A stretch of 64,000 nt of DNA from Candidatus Cloacimonadota bacterium (lineage in GTDB: Bacteria; Cloacimonadota; Cloacimonadia; Cloacimonadales; Cloacimonadaceae). Below, in pieces: positions 17,925-26,873 of this stretch; position 1 is the stretch's first letter; each line of letters opens with the position of its first letter. The notes below the pieces were generated by a model, which ran no database searches, was not told the origin of the DNA, and saw only the letters and a list, made by a program, of their open reading frames with translations. The position numbers and the translations under genes were made by a program. Location of the stretch: NCBI GenBank assembly GCA_030154085.1, contig JASKKR010000001.1:130852-194851 (forward strand). The letters are read 5' to 3'.

Positions 17925-18634
17925 AGCGGTTGCTCATATCCCTGATAGTGGTTGCAGCTGTTCTTTTGGCATCCTGCTCCTTCTTCAAGCCCAAGGATGA
18001 AGCGCTTTTGCGCTCGGAGCTCCAAAAATGGGATAACTTTCGTGGCAGCGGCATTGTGGAGATTTCCGCATTTGGCTTCAGTTTGCGTAAACCCTTTGTC
18101 TTGGCGAAAACAACCGAGGAGATGCGCATGGACGTGATCGAAGGCGGAATCCTCGGGGCAGGTGGTTCTCCCTTGATCAGCATCTATATGGGGCGTTATC
18201 TTGCCATGAATTCTCCCGTCATGCCGATTTTGGATACGCTGGAGCTTCCCAATAAGATATCTCCTGAAACATTGGCTATTTTAAATACATCAGACTACAT
18301 CTTGAACCGTTATGGCGAAGAGATTATCCGCGAAAAAGCTATTCAAAGAGACAGCCTCAGCATTATCTTTAAAAACGATTATAAAGTAGACTCCATTGTC
18401 GATAGCAAATCAGGCGCACGCATGGAGTTCAGATACACTTCCCAAGGCGATTTGGACGAGATCGAATTGCGGGCTAGAGAAGGAATCTCTGCCAAGCTCA
18501 TCTTTGACAATATCAGTTATGAGAAAAGTTCGATAGTTCCTCTGCCGCAGAAAGAATCAGGCAGTATAAACTTGATGGAGCTCTGGGAAGAAGGCGAAGC
18601 ATTGCAATTACTAAAAAGACTTTTGGGGAACTAG
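17921..18634 (+). CDS. putative outer-membrane lipoprotein
   Basis: A 237-residue protein with lipoprotein signal MKRLLISLIVVAAVLLASC and Cys at residue 19. The mature part contains FRGSGIVEISAFGFSLRKPF, MRMDVIEGGILGAGG and repeated amphipathic strands ending in DLDEIELRAREGISAKLIF, similar in layout to LolA/LolB-type folds and DUF4292 proteins. It lies directly after lgt (4-base overlap) and directly before purB (no gap). No specific function is assigned; a lipoprotein-handling or lipid-binding role is an inference from fold resemblance. Confidence 0.6.
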   Translation: MKRLLISLIVVAAVLLASCSFFKPKDEALLRSELQKWDNFRGSGIVEISAFGFSLRKPFVLAKTTEEMRMDVIEGGILGAGGSPLISIYMGRYLAMNSPVMPILDTLELPNKISPETLAILNTSDYILNRYGEEIIREKAIQRDSLSIIFKNDYKVDSIVDSKSGARMEFRYTSQGDLDEIELRAREGISAKLIFDNISYEKSSIVPLPQKESGSINLMELWEEGEALQLLKRLLGN

Positions 18635-19930
18635 ATGATAAAACGCTATACACTCCCAGAAATGGAACGCATTTGGACCTTACAAAACCGCTATCAATGT
18701 TGGCTGGAAGTTGAGCTTGCCGCCGCCAAAGCCATGCACGATATGGGCATTATTCCCACGCGGGAATATCAAGAGATTGTTGAGAGGGCAGATTTTGATG
18801 TGGATCGCATTAGCGAGATCGAAGAAGTCACCCGCCATGATGTGATCGCTTTCCTTACCAATGTCGCTGAATATGTGGGTCCCGCCTCCCGTTGGATCCA
18901 CTATGGCATGACCTCCTCGGATGTTCTCGATACTGCCACGGCGCTGCAACTCAAGCAATCTGGAGAACTCATTCTTTCTGAACTTTATCGTCTTAGCGAG
19001 ACCCTCAAGCTTAAAGCCCGGGAATATCGCAAGACTCTCATTATGGGACGCAGTCACGGCATCCATGCGGAACCGACCTCATTTGGTCTCAAGTTTGCCC
19101 TCTGGTTTGACGAAACCCAGCGCAATATCCATCGCTTGCAAGAAGCCATCCGCATCGTCAGCGTCGGGCAGATGTCTGGTGCTGTGGGGAACTATGCCCA
19201 TCTTAGTCCGGAAGTTGAAGAGCGTGCTTGCCGCCATCTAGAGCTGGAGCCTGTGAAGATTTCCACTCAGGTGATTCAACGGGATCGTCATGCTCAATAT
19301 ATTTTCACGATTGCTCAGATCGGTTCCACCTTGGAGAAGATCGCTCTGGAAATCCGTCATCTTCAGCGCACCGAAGTAGGAGAAGCCGAAGAAAACTTCT
19401 CTCGCGGGCAAAAAGGTAGTTCCGCAATGCCTCATAAACGCAATCCCATCCTCAGTGAGCAGCTCTGTGGTCTTGCCCGCATTCTGCGTGCAAATGTCTC
19501 CGCAGCTTTGGAAAACAATCCTCTTTGGCACGAGCGGGATATTTCCCACAGCAGCGTGGAACGCATCATTTTGCCGGATAGTTCGATCCTGATTCACTAC
19601 ATGCTCGTCAAAAGCACCGCTATGATCGACAACCTGACTGTTTATCCCGAAAACATGATTAAAAATGTGGAACTAACTGGTGGCTTGGTCTTTTCTCAAG
19701 CTTTGCTCTTGCATCTGGCAAAAAGTGGCATGACCCGAGAAAAAGCTTATGCGTTAGTGCAAAATGCCGCCATGAAATCCATTACCGAGCATGAAGACTT
19801 CAAGTCTCTCATCCTTGCAAGCCCTGAAATTATCGGAGCACTCGGCGAAAAAACCATCGACGACATCTTCTCTTACGATCGCTATCTGGAAAATGTTGAC
19901 TATATCTATCAGCGCTGTGGCATCGACTAA
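18635..19930 (+). CDS. purB: adenosylsuccinate lyase
   Basis: A 431-residue homotetrameric enzyme that releases fumarate from SAICAR and from adenylosuccinate in purine synthesis. The fumarase/aspartase superfamily signature is GSSAMPHKRNP, with upstream HYGMTSSDVLDTA, GRSHGIHAEPTSFG and later HERDISHSSVER. The N-terminal YTLPEMERIW is typical of the Bacillus-like PurB type. It begins immediately after the lipoprotein stop. Fumarate released here can feed the class I fumarase encoded at 9-10 kb. Confidence 0.96.
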   Translation: MIKRYTLPEMERIWTLQNRYQCWLEVELAAAKAMHDMGIIPTREYQEIVERADFDVDRISEIEEVTRHDVIAFLTNVAEYVGPASRWIHYGMTSSDVLDTATALQLKQSGELILSELYRLSETLKLKAREYRKTLIMGRSHGIHAEPTSFGLKFALWFDETQRNIHRLQEAIRIVSVGQMSGAVGNYAHLSPEVEERACRHLELEPVKISTQVIQRDRHAQYIFTIAQIGSTLEKIALEIRHLQRTEVGEAEENFSRGQKGSSAMPHKRNPILSEQLCGLARILRANVSAALENNPLWHERDISHSSVERIILPDSSILIHYMLVKSTAMIDNLTVYPENMIKNVELTGGLVFSQALLLHLAKSGMTREKAYALVQNAAMKSITEHEDFKSLILASPEIIGALGEKTIDDIFSYDRYLENVDYIYQRCGID

Positions 19931-19945
19931 GCATAGGTCGCTTTC

Positions 19946-20386
19946 ATGAAAAAAATACTTTTAATGTTGCTAATTTCAGTTGCCATTCTCCCTATCTTTG
20001 CTCAAGGTGCTGATCGGATCATCGGAGTATGGTTCAATAGCGATAATAGCAGCAAGATCGAGATTTCTAAAACCGAAGATGGCAGCTTCGTGGGCACAAT
20101 AGTTTGGCTTAGCGAACCTTTGGACAATGCCGAAAAGCCCCCAACCGACTCCAACAATCCCAGAGCAGAGCTCAGAAACCGTCCCCTGATAGATTTACAA
20201 GTACTCTCTGGACTAACCTATGACGGCAAAGGCAAATACTCTGGCGGTAGGATCTATGACCCTCAGAGCGGAAAGACGTATTTAGCCAAGGCTGATATGG
20301 TGAACAATAACACCCTTTCCCTGCGTATCTATATTGGAATCTCACTCGCCGGTAGGACTGTTACTTGGACTCGAACCACTAAATAA
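19946..20386 (+). CDS. DUF2147 family secreted protein
   Basis: A 146-residue exported protein with signal peptide MKKILLMLLISVAILPIFAQG. The mature domain shows the DUF2147 pattern: IIGVWFNSDNSSKIEISKTE, VGTIVWLSEP, LRNRPLIDLQVLSGLTYDG, YSGGRIYDPQSGKTYLAKADM, and the closing LAGRTVTWTRT. Family members are small beta-rich periplasmic proteins of unknown function, common in Bacteroidota and Proteobacteria. It begins 15 bases after purB. Confidence 0.82.
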   Translation: MKKILLMLLISVAILPIFAQGADRIIGVWFNSDNSSKIEISKTEDGSFVGTIVWLSEPLDNAEKPPTDSNNPRAELRNRPLIDLQVLSGLTYDGKGKYSGGRIYDPQSGKTYLAKADMVNNNTLSLRIYIGISLAGRTVTWTRTTK

Positions 20387-20402
20387 TTTATTTCTGAGCG
20401 TT

Positions 20403-21050
20403 ATGAGTACCTACAAACCCCAGACCTCCCAAACGAAAATGTCAGATTACTTACTTTCTGAGGGAGATGTCTTAAGAAAGATCAAAAAGCTGCAATACCG
20501 CGCTCAGATTCTCCCTCTTGTTCTCATCGCTTTCTCCTTTTGGATGACCATCACTTTCGGACCAATATCTTGGATTCGCATTGTCTTTATGATTCTCACG
20601 GCTGCTGGACTCATCGGCTTCATCATCACTTCGTTACAATTTCGCTATCGTAATCGCATCCCCATGCCTCAGCCTGATAGTATCTATTGCCCAATATCCG
20701 GGAAAGTGCACAACATAAAAGTAATAGGAAATAAAACCATTGTTGAGATCATTAAGCACTCCTTTGATACAGTGGAAATCCGCTGTCCGGCAGATAACTG
20801 CATTGTCGAAGCCGGAGAACTGATCTTGCCCAAGGAAGATATCCGCATCAGTTTCAGCGCCGAACGCATAGTCCGCATCGAAAATGCCAGGATGAAAGCT
20901 GGTGAGGTGATCTTTCTGATGCTCGGCAAAGGTCGCTGCCGGATAGAAATGCCCAAAAAGCTCCCCTTGCTACTAAAATCAGGGGATGCAGTATCTGCTG
21001 GAGAAAGCCGAATTTGCATCCTCAAAGAGCTCAGCTTTCAATCTGAGTAA
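20403..21050 (+). CDS. phosphatidylserine decarboxylase-like membrane protein lacking the cleavage motif
   Basis: A 215-residue protein. Two hydrophobic helices (about residues 37-80) are followed by YCPISGKVHNIKVIGNKTIV, FDTVEIRCPADNCIVEAGEL and MKAGEVIFLMLGKGRCRIEM then LLKSGDAVSAGE. This order of membrane helices, a Gly-Lys-Val strand and a barrel with ..GD.V..GE.. matches short Psd-type decarboxylases. The LGSS/FGSS-type serine motif needed for self-cleavage and pyruvoyl formation is not present, so it is unlikely to be an active decarboxylase. The start is chosen at ATG 20403; the ribosome site is weak. A terminator follows. Confidence 0.5.
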   Translation: MSTYKPQTSQTKMSDYLLSEGDVLRKIKKLQYRAQILPLVLIAFSFWMTITFGPISWIRIVFMILTAAGLIGFIITSLQFRYRNRIPMPQPDSIYCPISGKVHNIKVIGNKTIVEIIKHSFDTVEIRCPADNCIVEAGELILPKEDIRISFSAERIVRIENARMKAGEVIFLMLGKGRCRIEMPKKLPLLLKSGDAVSAGESRICILKELSFQSE

Positions 21051-21070
21051 TTTCAACATTACAAGCTTTT

Positions 21071-21096
21071 GCCCAGAATCTTCTGGGCTTTTTTTT
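21071..21096 (+). terminator. rho-independent terminator
   Basis: GCCCAGAA and TTCTGGGC pair perfectly around a two-base centre and run into eight T residues, ending the operon that finishes with the decarboxylase-like gene. Confidence 0.92.
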
Positions 21097-21140
21097 AAAA
21101 GTCCTTTTTTCCACTTATCTAAGTGCTTGAAATAGTAGCG

Positions 21141-21222
21141 CACTTCATGCCTCCCTCGTTTCTCTCCCATTTGACAAGTGAGCAAGAAACGAGAAACCAA
21201 GGAGTTACAGCTTTGTGAAGCG
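21141..21222 (+). repeat. nested inverted-repeat element, copy 2
   Basis: Eighty-two bases aligning without gaps to the copies at 8400 and 44891 with about eight or nine differences each. The inner stem is the best of the three: CTCGTTTCT at 21155-21163 pairs with AGAAACGAG at 21185-21193. The outer arms CACTTCA and TGAAGCG pair with one mismatch. It lies 45 bases past a strong terminator. Confidence 0.8.
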
Positions 21223-21420
21223 TGTTCAGGGATCAATCTTCTGTGCAGTGCGCTTCAAAGTACAGAGCAATAAGTGATTTTTCTGGGCACTATTTTTGGG
21301 GGCAAACGTATTGATTTAAAACAAGATGGCTATCAGATGATCTGCTATATTGTGAGAAATGTCCTTGACATATTAGCAAAATCAAGTGATCAGTACATGA
21401 TTTAGAAAAGGATTGGATAT

Positions 21421-22353
21421 ATGGGAAAGCTCAGGTTGGGGGTATCATCTTGTCTTTTGGGAAAGGCTGTTCGATATGATGGTGGGCATAAATATGATTC
21501 ATGGATAGTGGAGACATTGGGGCGATATGCAGATTTTATAGATCTATGTCCCGAGTATGGGAGTGGTTTACCAGTTCCGCGAGAGCCGATCCGACTTGTA
21601 GGCAACAAAGATGGGTATCGAGTTTTGCGCAGCGAGGATGGAGCGGATCTTACTTTGCAATTAGAGCAATATAGCATAGCTTCAATGGAGGAATTGGCGC
21701 AAGCAAAGCTTTGCGGCTACATTCTCAAGAGCAAATCTCCGACCTGTGGTTTGGAGCAGGTGAAGATATATTCTCCACACGATGGAACAACCAGTAAGGA
21801 GGGAATTGGCATCTTTGCGCGCGAGCTAAAGCGCCGCTTTCCGTATCTTCCAGTGGAGGAAGAGAGCAGACTACGTGATCCTGCGGTAAGAGAGAATTTT
21901 ATTGAGCGGATATTTGTGGTAAAGAGATGGTGGGAGATGCTATCCAAAGAGGTTTTGGTAAAAGACATCATCCAGTTCCATACAATTCACAAGTATTTGA
22001 TCATGACTCATTCACCCCAGCATTATCGGGAGATGGGCAAGCTAGTGGCAGAGCTTACAGAGCATAAAATAGCTGACTTTTTGCCGCGTTATTTTGAACT
22101 TTTAATGACGGCAAGTGCCTGTATGGCTACTGTGAGCAAGCATTATAACGTACTCTTGCACATCTTTGGCTATTTCAAAGATGATCTTAACTCATTTGAG
22201 AAGCGTGAACTAAGCAATCTGATGGCTCAATACAAGGACGGGTTAATTCCGTTGATCGTGCCGATCAATCGCATTAATTACTATGTGGCAAAATATAATA
22301 AGGCATATCTGAGAGATCAAATCTATCTGCAAACCCATTCGTTGGAGTTGTAG
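21421..22353 (+). CDS. DUF523 plus DUF1722 protein (YbbK/YbgA-like fusion)
   Basis: A 310-residue two-domain protein. Residues 1-145 match DUF523: LGVSSCLLGKAVRYDGGHK, DLCPEYGSGLPVPREPIRL, and a Cys-containing KSKSPTCGLEQVKIY. Residues 160-305 match DUF1722: DIIQFHTIHKYLIMTHSPQHY and the LMAQYKDGLIPLIVPI ending. In other bacteria this fusion is widespread, sometimes near photolyase genes, and its biochemical role remains unsettled; the conserved Cys pairs suggest thiol or metal chemistry, which is inference. It stands alone here between a repeat copy and ackA. Confidence 0.88.
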   Translation: MGKLRLGVSSCLLGKAVRYDGGHKYDSWIVETLGRYADFIDLCPEYGSGLPVPREPIRLVGNKDGYRVLRSEDGADLTLQLEQYSIASMEELAQAKLCGYILKSKSPTCGLEQVKIYSPHDGTTSKEGIGIFARELKRRFPYLPVEEESRLRDPAVRENFIERIFVVKRWWEMLSKEVLVKDIIQFHTIHKYLIMTHSPQHYREMGKLVAELTEHKIADFLPRYFELLMTASACMATVSKHYNVLLHIFGYFKDDLNSFEKRELSNLMAQYKDGLIPLIVPINRINYYVAKYNKAYLRDQIYLQTHSLEL

Positions 22354-22408
22354 CTGTGCAAGCATGTGAAAAATATGCGTTTCATACTTTACAACTACCG
22401 ACTTTTTG

Positions 22409-22437
22409 TTGACACATAAGTCCAACTCAGATTGAGT
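22409..22437 (+). promoter_or_regulatory. weak promoter candidate for ackA
   Basis: A perfect TTGACA at 22409-22414 is followed at 15-17 bases by GATTGAGT, a poor -10 match, about 30 bases before the ackA start. Confidence 0.25.
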
Positions 22438-22466
22438 GCATCCATCAATAAGAATATGAGGAATCG

Positions 22467-23669
22467 ATGAAGATCTTAGTTTTGAATTGTGGAAGCTCAT
22501 CCATTAAGTATCAATTGATAAACATGGAGCAAAAAACAGTAATGGCAGATGGCATTGCCGAACGTATTGGTGAGGATATTGCCCTTTTCACTTATAAAAG
22601 TCCAAAATATACGAAGAAAAAGCGCGAGGTGGTGATCGAAGATCACGAGCAGGGTCTACAGATGATTCTGGAAGCCCTGGTAGATCCCACCAATGGTACT
22701 TTGCAAGACCTAAGAGAGATCGATGCAGTGGGACACCGTGTAGTTCATGCGGGAGAGCACTATAGTGATGCGATTAAGATCACCGATCATGTCATCCAGG
22801 TCATCCGGGAATGCATCTCTTTGGCTCCACTGCATAATCCTGCCAATCTTAAAGGCATAGAAGCCGTGAGTATGGCTATGCCGGATTGTCCTCAGTGTGC
22901 CGTATTTGACACGGCGTTTCACCAGACCATGCCCCATGAAGCCTATTTGTATCCGTTGCCCTTGGAATTCTATCATGAGCATAAGATTCGCCGCTATGGT
23001 TTTCACGGCACCAGTCACAAATATGTGAGTTTAAAAGCTGCAGAATTTCTGGGCAAAAATCTTGAAGACCTTAAGATCATCTCCTGTCACTTGGGCAATG
23101 GTGCTTCTGTTGCCGCAATTTCTGGTGGGAAATCCATCGATACTTCCATGGGTCTCACTCCTTTGGAGGGGCTGATGATGGGCACCCGCTGTGGAGATAT
23201 TGATCCTGCCATCCCAATCTATATGCAACAAAGCTTGGGTCTCAGCGTGGATGAAGTAAACAATATATTGAACAAGAAAAGTGGCATGTTGGGGCTCTCA
23301 CATATTTCCAACGATATGCGCGAGATTGAAGAAGAGATCTTGATCAAGAAAAATCCCAGAGCCATTCATGCGCATGATGTATACTGCTATCGGATTAAAA
23401 AATACATCGGAAGCTATTATGCTGCTTTAGATGGAGCGGATGTTCTGATCTTCACCGGCGGCGTAGGGGAGAAAATGCCTATTCTGCGTGAACAGGTCTG
23501 CCGCAATCTGACGGCTCTGGGCATTCAGCTTGATCTTGAAGAAAACGCGCGCTTTACGGATGATATTCAGGTGCTTAGCAGCCCGGAATCCAAGATAACC
23601 GTGCTAAAAATCCCAACCAACGAAGAACTGATGATTGCCTTAGAAACTAAAAGATTGATTTCTGAATAG
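22467..23669 (+). CDS. ackA: acetate kinase
   Basis: A 400-residue sugar-kinase-fold enzyme that makes ATP and acetate from acetyl phosphate. Family signatures are ILVLNCGSSSIKYQL at the N-terminus, AVGHRVVHAG, AVFDTAFHQTMP, YGFHGTSHKYVS, CHLGNGASVAAI and LIFTGGVGE. Length equals that of typical AckA. Phosphotransacetylase, the usual partner, is not adjacent. AGGAATCG precedes the ATG. Together with the lysine aminomutase genes at 61 kb it fits acetate-producing amino-acid fermentation. Confidence 0.97.
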   Translation: MKILVLNCGSSSIKYQLINMEQKTVMADGIAERIGEDIALFTYKSPKYTKKKREVVIEDHEQGLQMILEALVDPTNGTLQDLREIDAVGHRVVHAGEHYSDAIKITDHVIQVIRECISLAPLHNPANLKGIEAVSMAMPDCPQCAVFDTAFHQTMPHEAYLYPLPLEFYHEHKIRRYGFHGTSHKYVSLKAAEFLGKNLEDLKIISCHLGNGASVAAISGGKSIDTSMGLTPLEGLMMGTRCGDIDPAIPIYMQQSLGLSVDEVNNILNKKSGMLGLSHISNDMREIEEEILIKKNPRAIHAHDVYCYRIKKYIGSYYAALDGADVLIFTGGVGEKMPILREQVCRNLTALGIQLDLEENARFTDDIQVLSSPESKITVLKIPTNEELMIALETKRLISE

Positions 23670-23701
23670 GATAATAGTTTCAAAATGCATCATAAAGCGA
23701 G

Positions 23702-26608
23702 ATGAAGATGAACGAGCTATCTAAGAATTTTTACCGGATGTTGTTTGAAAGATCTCCGGTTTCTATGTGGGTGGAAGATTTTTCCTTAATTTACACCTTT
23801 ATTCTATCCCTCAAGAAGGAGGGTGTGGAAGACATTCGGGCTTACTTCAAAACCTATCCGGAAAAATTCATGGATTGTCTGAATCTAATTCATTATTTAG
23901 ACGTGAATGATGCGACGCTTAAGTTATATAGGGCAAAGAGTAAACAGGAGCTCTTTTCTTCCATAGACTTGATCTTCAAAGACGAGGGAAGCCAGTGTCT
24001 TTTGGAAACAATGGCAGCAATAGCCGAGGGACGCTCCAGCTTTGAAGGGAAAGGGATAAACTATGATATAGAGGGCAATCGGCTGTATCTGAAGATATCT
24101 TGGAATATTCCCAGCGACAATCTGGCAGATTACAAACAGGTGATTGTTGTCGTGCAGAATATTACCAACCTGGAACATGTGCGCAAAAATCTTGAGGATC
24201 GCGAAACGCTTTTTCGTTGCATCTTTGAACAGGCATCAGAAGGCATGATGTTAGTTGACAACACAGGGAAGATCCTCCTCTACAACTCCGCTATGGATCT
24301 CTATACCGGAGTAACAGCCGATGCGGCTGTAGGTAAATATCTGTGGGACTATTTTAGGGATTTTCTCCAGGATATGGAACTGGAGCAAGAGCCGATGTTC
24401 ACTAAAGAACTAATTCAGGACATCTTTAATAATCCTCCTTCAGAAAACATCAGTGATGAATATAGCTTTTTTGACAAACGCCACAAATTTTTTGCGCACA
24501 AAGCTACAATCGTTCCGATCACAAACGAAAACCAAGATCTTTTTGTTGTCCTGCTCACAGATCATACCAGCGTGAGACGCTCCGAGCGCATTGCTGGTAT
24601 ATTGTACAAGATCTCGCATGCGGTAAATCTGGAAGGTTCTTTGGAAGATCTGTTTCGCACTATCCATCAATCTCTGGCGCAAGTCTTGGATGTAACGAAC
24701 TTTTTCATAGCTCAATATGATAGTCGCAGCAACCTCATTACCTTCCCCTATCTGGTGGATGAGATGAATGAAGATGCTGGAGCTGTGGAAGCTAATAACA
24801 AGACGTCGCTGACAGCGCAGATCATTACAGAGGGTAAGCCTCTGCTTCTTACTGAAGAAGAGATTGATGCCCGCATATCTCAACAGGGCATAATCGGAGT
24901 CAAATGCAAAAATTTCTTGGGAATTCCGTTGGTTCTATCAGGGAAAGTGATCGGTGCCATAGTAGTCCAATCCTACCGTCGGGCAGATCTATATACAGAA
25001 GAAGATAAGCAGCTTTTGGAATCCATCTCCGAGCAGATTGCTTATGTCATGCAAAAAAAGCAGTCTGATGAAAACATTAATGTGCTATTTCAAGCTATTG
25101 AGCAAGCAGGAGAAGGCATCGTGATCTTTAAGCCGGATGGGACGATTCAATATGTAAATACCATATTCGAGAGGATGACCTCATATCGGCGTATTGACCT
25201 ATTAGACAAAAGCTTTGATGAGCTTCCATTTGATGTGGCGAGCCACAAGGAAATGCAGCAATTCTGGACACGGGTGAGATCTGCCCAACCGTGGCATGGC
25301 AGGGTGAATATGATCCGCAAGGATGGTCCCAAGGTGACACTGGACATGGTGGTAAAACCTGTGATCGACCCTGAAGGCAAACTATCCAGCATTATAGCCA
25401 GTTGCAAAGATATCACTTATGAGATCATGAAAGAAGAGCAGCAAAAACGCACTCAACGCTTGGAAGCCATAGGTCGCCTTACCGGCGGTATTGCGCATGA
25501 CTTTAATAACATTCTTTCTGCTATCATTGGCTATACAGAATTGGCAGGAGATGATCTATCTCCGGATAGCGATGCTGCCCAATATTTGATGGAAGTGCTC
25601 AAGAGTGCGGGACGAGCTAAAGAGATGATTGGGCAATTGCTTTCGTTCTCGCGCCAGGAAGAATCCAAGACCGAAGTGATAAACTTAGTAGACCATGTGC
25701 GCGAATCAGCGAGATTTTTGCGCAGCTATCTGCCGCGTTCGATCCGGATCGTGGAAAACTACTGCACAGAAGGTGGCACCGTGATCGCGGTTCCTGGTCA
25801 AATACATCAGATCATAATCAATCTGGGAACCAATGCCATGCACGCGCTCAGGCAAAACGGAGGCGAGATTCACATAAGTGTAGACAGAGTGAGCTTTAGC
25901 TCCCAGGATATGCAAGCTTTCCCGGAATTGGAACAGACAACCTATATGAAGATATCGGTTTCGGACAATGGCTGTGGTATAGATCCCGCTATCATAGATA
26001 ATATTTTTGATCCTTATTTTACTACTAAAGGAGCCAATGAAGGCACAGGATTAGGACTTTCTATCGTGCATAGTATCGTCTCCGCTCATAATGGTGCCAT
26101 CCGGGTGGAGAGTGTCTTGGGAGAGGGCACCACCTTCCATATTTATTTGCCGGCATATACTCCGGACTCATGGTATCAGCCAGTGAATGGTGAAGGTGAA
26201 GATGAAGAAACCAATCTATCCGGCAATGAAACCATTATGTTTGTGGATGATGAGCCGGCATTGGTAAACATATTCCGCCAAGGACTGATGCGCTTGGGCT
26301 ACAAAATTGAAGGTTTTACGGATCCACGCCGAGCCCTTGATTACCTTAGCAAAAATTCGCAGAAGATCGATATTTTGGTGACAGATACGACCATGCCCTA
26401 TATGAACGGGGTCGAGCTTGCGGAGCGGAGCATGGAAATTCGAAAAGATTTACCGGTGGTGATCTGTACAGGATTTACCACTTTGATCTCGGTCGATGAT
26501 GCGCGTGCAAGAGGAATCCGGGATTTCGTGATGAAACCTTTCAAGATCAAAGATATTGCGAGACGGATCCGGGATGTATTGGATGATAGGGGGCACGATG
26601 AGACTTGA
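23702..26608 (+). CDS. hybrid sensor histidine kinase (PAS-PAS-GAF-PAS-HisKA-HATPase-REC)
   Basis: A 968-residue cytoplasmic signalling protein with no clear membrane segment. A PAS-like region (residues 10-160) is followed by a PAS domain (about 165-290, IFEQASEGMMLVDNTGKILL), a GAF domain (about 300-450), a third PAS (455-580, AIEQAGEGIVIFKPDGTIQY), then HisKA with His599 in GGIAHDFNNILSAI, HATPase with NLGTNAMHAL, VSDNGCGID and GTGLGLSIVHSIV, and a receiver with DDEP and Asp895 in LVTDTTMPYMNG. The signal is unknown. It overlaps the S4-protein gene by 11 bases. Confidence 0.9.
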   Translation: MKMNELSKNFYRMLFERSPVSMWVEDFSLIYTFILSLKKEGVEDIRAYFKTYPEKFMDCLNLIHYLDVNDATLKLYRAKSKQELFSSIDLIFKDEGSQCLLETMAAIAEGRSSFEGKGINYDIEGNRLYLKISWNIPSDNLADYKQVIVVVQNITNLEHVRKNLEDRETLFRCIFEQASEGMMLVDNTGKILLYNSAMDLYTGVTADAAVGKYLWDYFRDFLQDMELEQEPMFTKELIQDIFNNPPSENISDEYSFFDKRHKFFAHKATIVPITNENQDLFVVLLTDHTSVRRSERIAGILYKISHAVNLEGSLEDLFRTIHQSLAQVLDVTNFFIAQYDSRSNLITFPYLVDEMNEDAGAVEANNKTSLTAQIITEGKPLLLTEEEIDARISQQGIIGVKCKNFLGIPLVLSGKVIGAIVVQSYRRADLYTEEDKQLLESISEQIAYVMQKKQSDENINVLFQAIEQAGEGIVIFKPDGTIQYVNTIFERMTSYRRIDLLDKSFDELPFDVASHKEMQQFWTRVRSAQPWHGRVNMIRKDGPKVTLDMVVKPVIDPEGKLSSIIASCKDITYEIMKEEQQKRTQRLEAIGRLTGGIAHDFNNILSAIIGYTELAGDDLSPDSDAAQYLMEVLKSAGRAKEMIGQLLSFSRQEESKTEVINLVDHVRESARFLRSYLPRSIRIVENYCTEGGTVIAVPGQIHQIIINLGTNAMHALRQNGGEIHISVDRVSFSSQDMQAFPELEQTTYMKISVSDNGCGIDPAIIDNIFDPYFTTKGANEGTGLGLSIVHSIVSAHNGAIRVESVLGEGTTFHIYLPAYTPDSWYQPVNGEGEDEETNLSGNETIMFVDDEPALVNIFRQGLMRLGYKIEGFTDPRRALDYLSKNSQKIDILVTDTTMPYMNGVELAERSMEIRKDLPVVICTGFTTLISVDDARARGIRDFVMKPFKIKDIARRIRDVLDDRGHDET

Positions 26609-26858
26609 TGTATTGTTAAATAAACTCTGCCTCACCAAGACCCGCAGCATTGCCAAAAATGCCTGCGATAAAGGGTTGGTAATGGTCAATTCCAAGGTGG
26701 CAAAAGCCTCAGAGCAGATCCATGCGGGAGATCTGATTACGCTGAGCCTATATGGCTATCGTCACGAGCTAAAGATTCTCTCAATTCCCTCCGGGAATGT
26801 AGCAAAAAAGGACGCAGGTGAATACTTTGAGATGCTTTCCCGAGAGCCAATAGAATAA
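26598..26858 (+). CDS. S4-domain RNA-binding protein (Hsp15-like)
   Basis: An 86-residue protein consisting mostly of one S4 domain: RLDVLLNKLCLTKTRS, NACDKGLVMVNSKVAKASEQI, and AGDLITLSLYGYRHELKIL. This resembles Hsp15/YrfH, which recycles stalled 50S subunits, though the lysine-rich tail of Hsp15 is short here. The ATG at 26598 is chosen because GGGGG lies upstream and the domain begins exactly there; the longer frame runs inside the kinase gene. It is coupled to the hybrid kinase upstream. Confidence 0.82.
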   Translation: MRLDVLLNKLCLTKTRSIAKNACDKGLVMVNSKVAKASEQIHAGDLITLSLYGYRHELKILSIPSGNVAKKDAGEYFEMLSREPIE

Positions 26859-26873
26859 GGAGCTCGCATTACC

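Larger units (their letters stand above)
21051..21420. other. intergenic region with terminator and repeat
   Basis: These 370 bases contain the terminator at 21071 and the second 82-nt repeat copy. CGCTTCAAAG at 21251-21260 can pair with the repeat's own right arm TGAAGCG. TTGACA at 21365-21370 lies 50 bases before the next gene but has no convincing -10. Confidence 0.55.
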
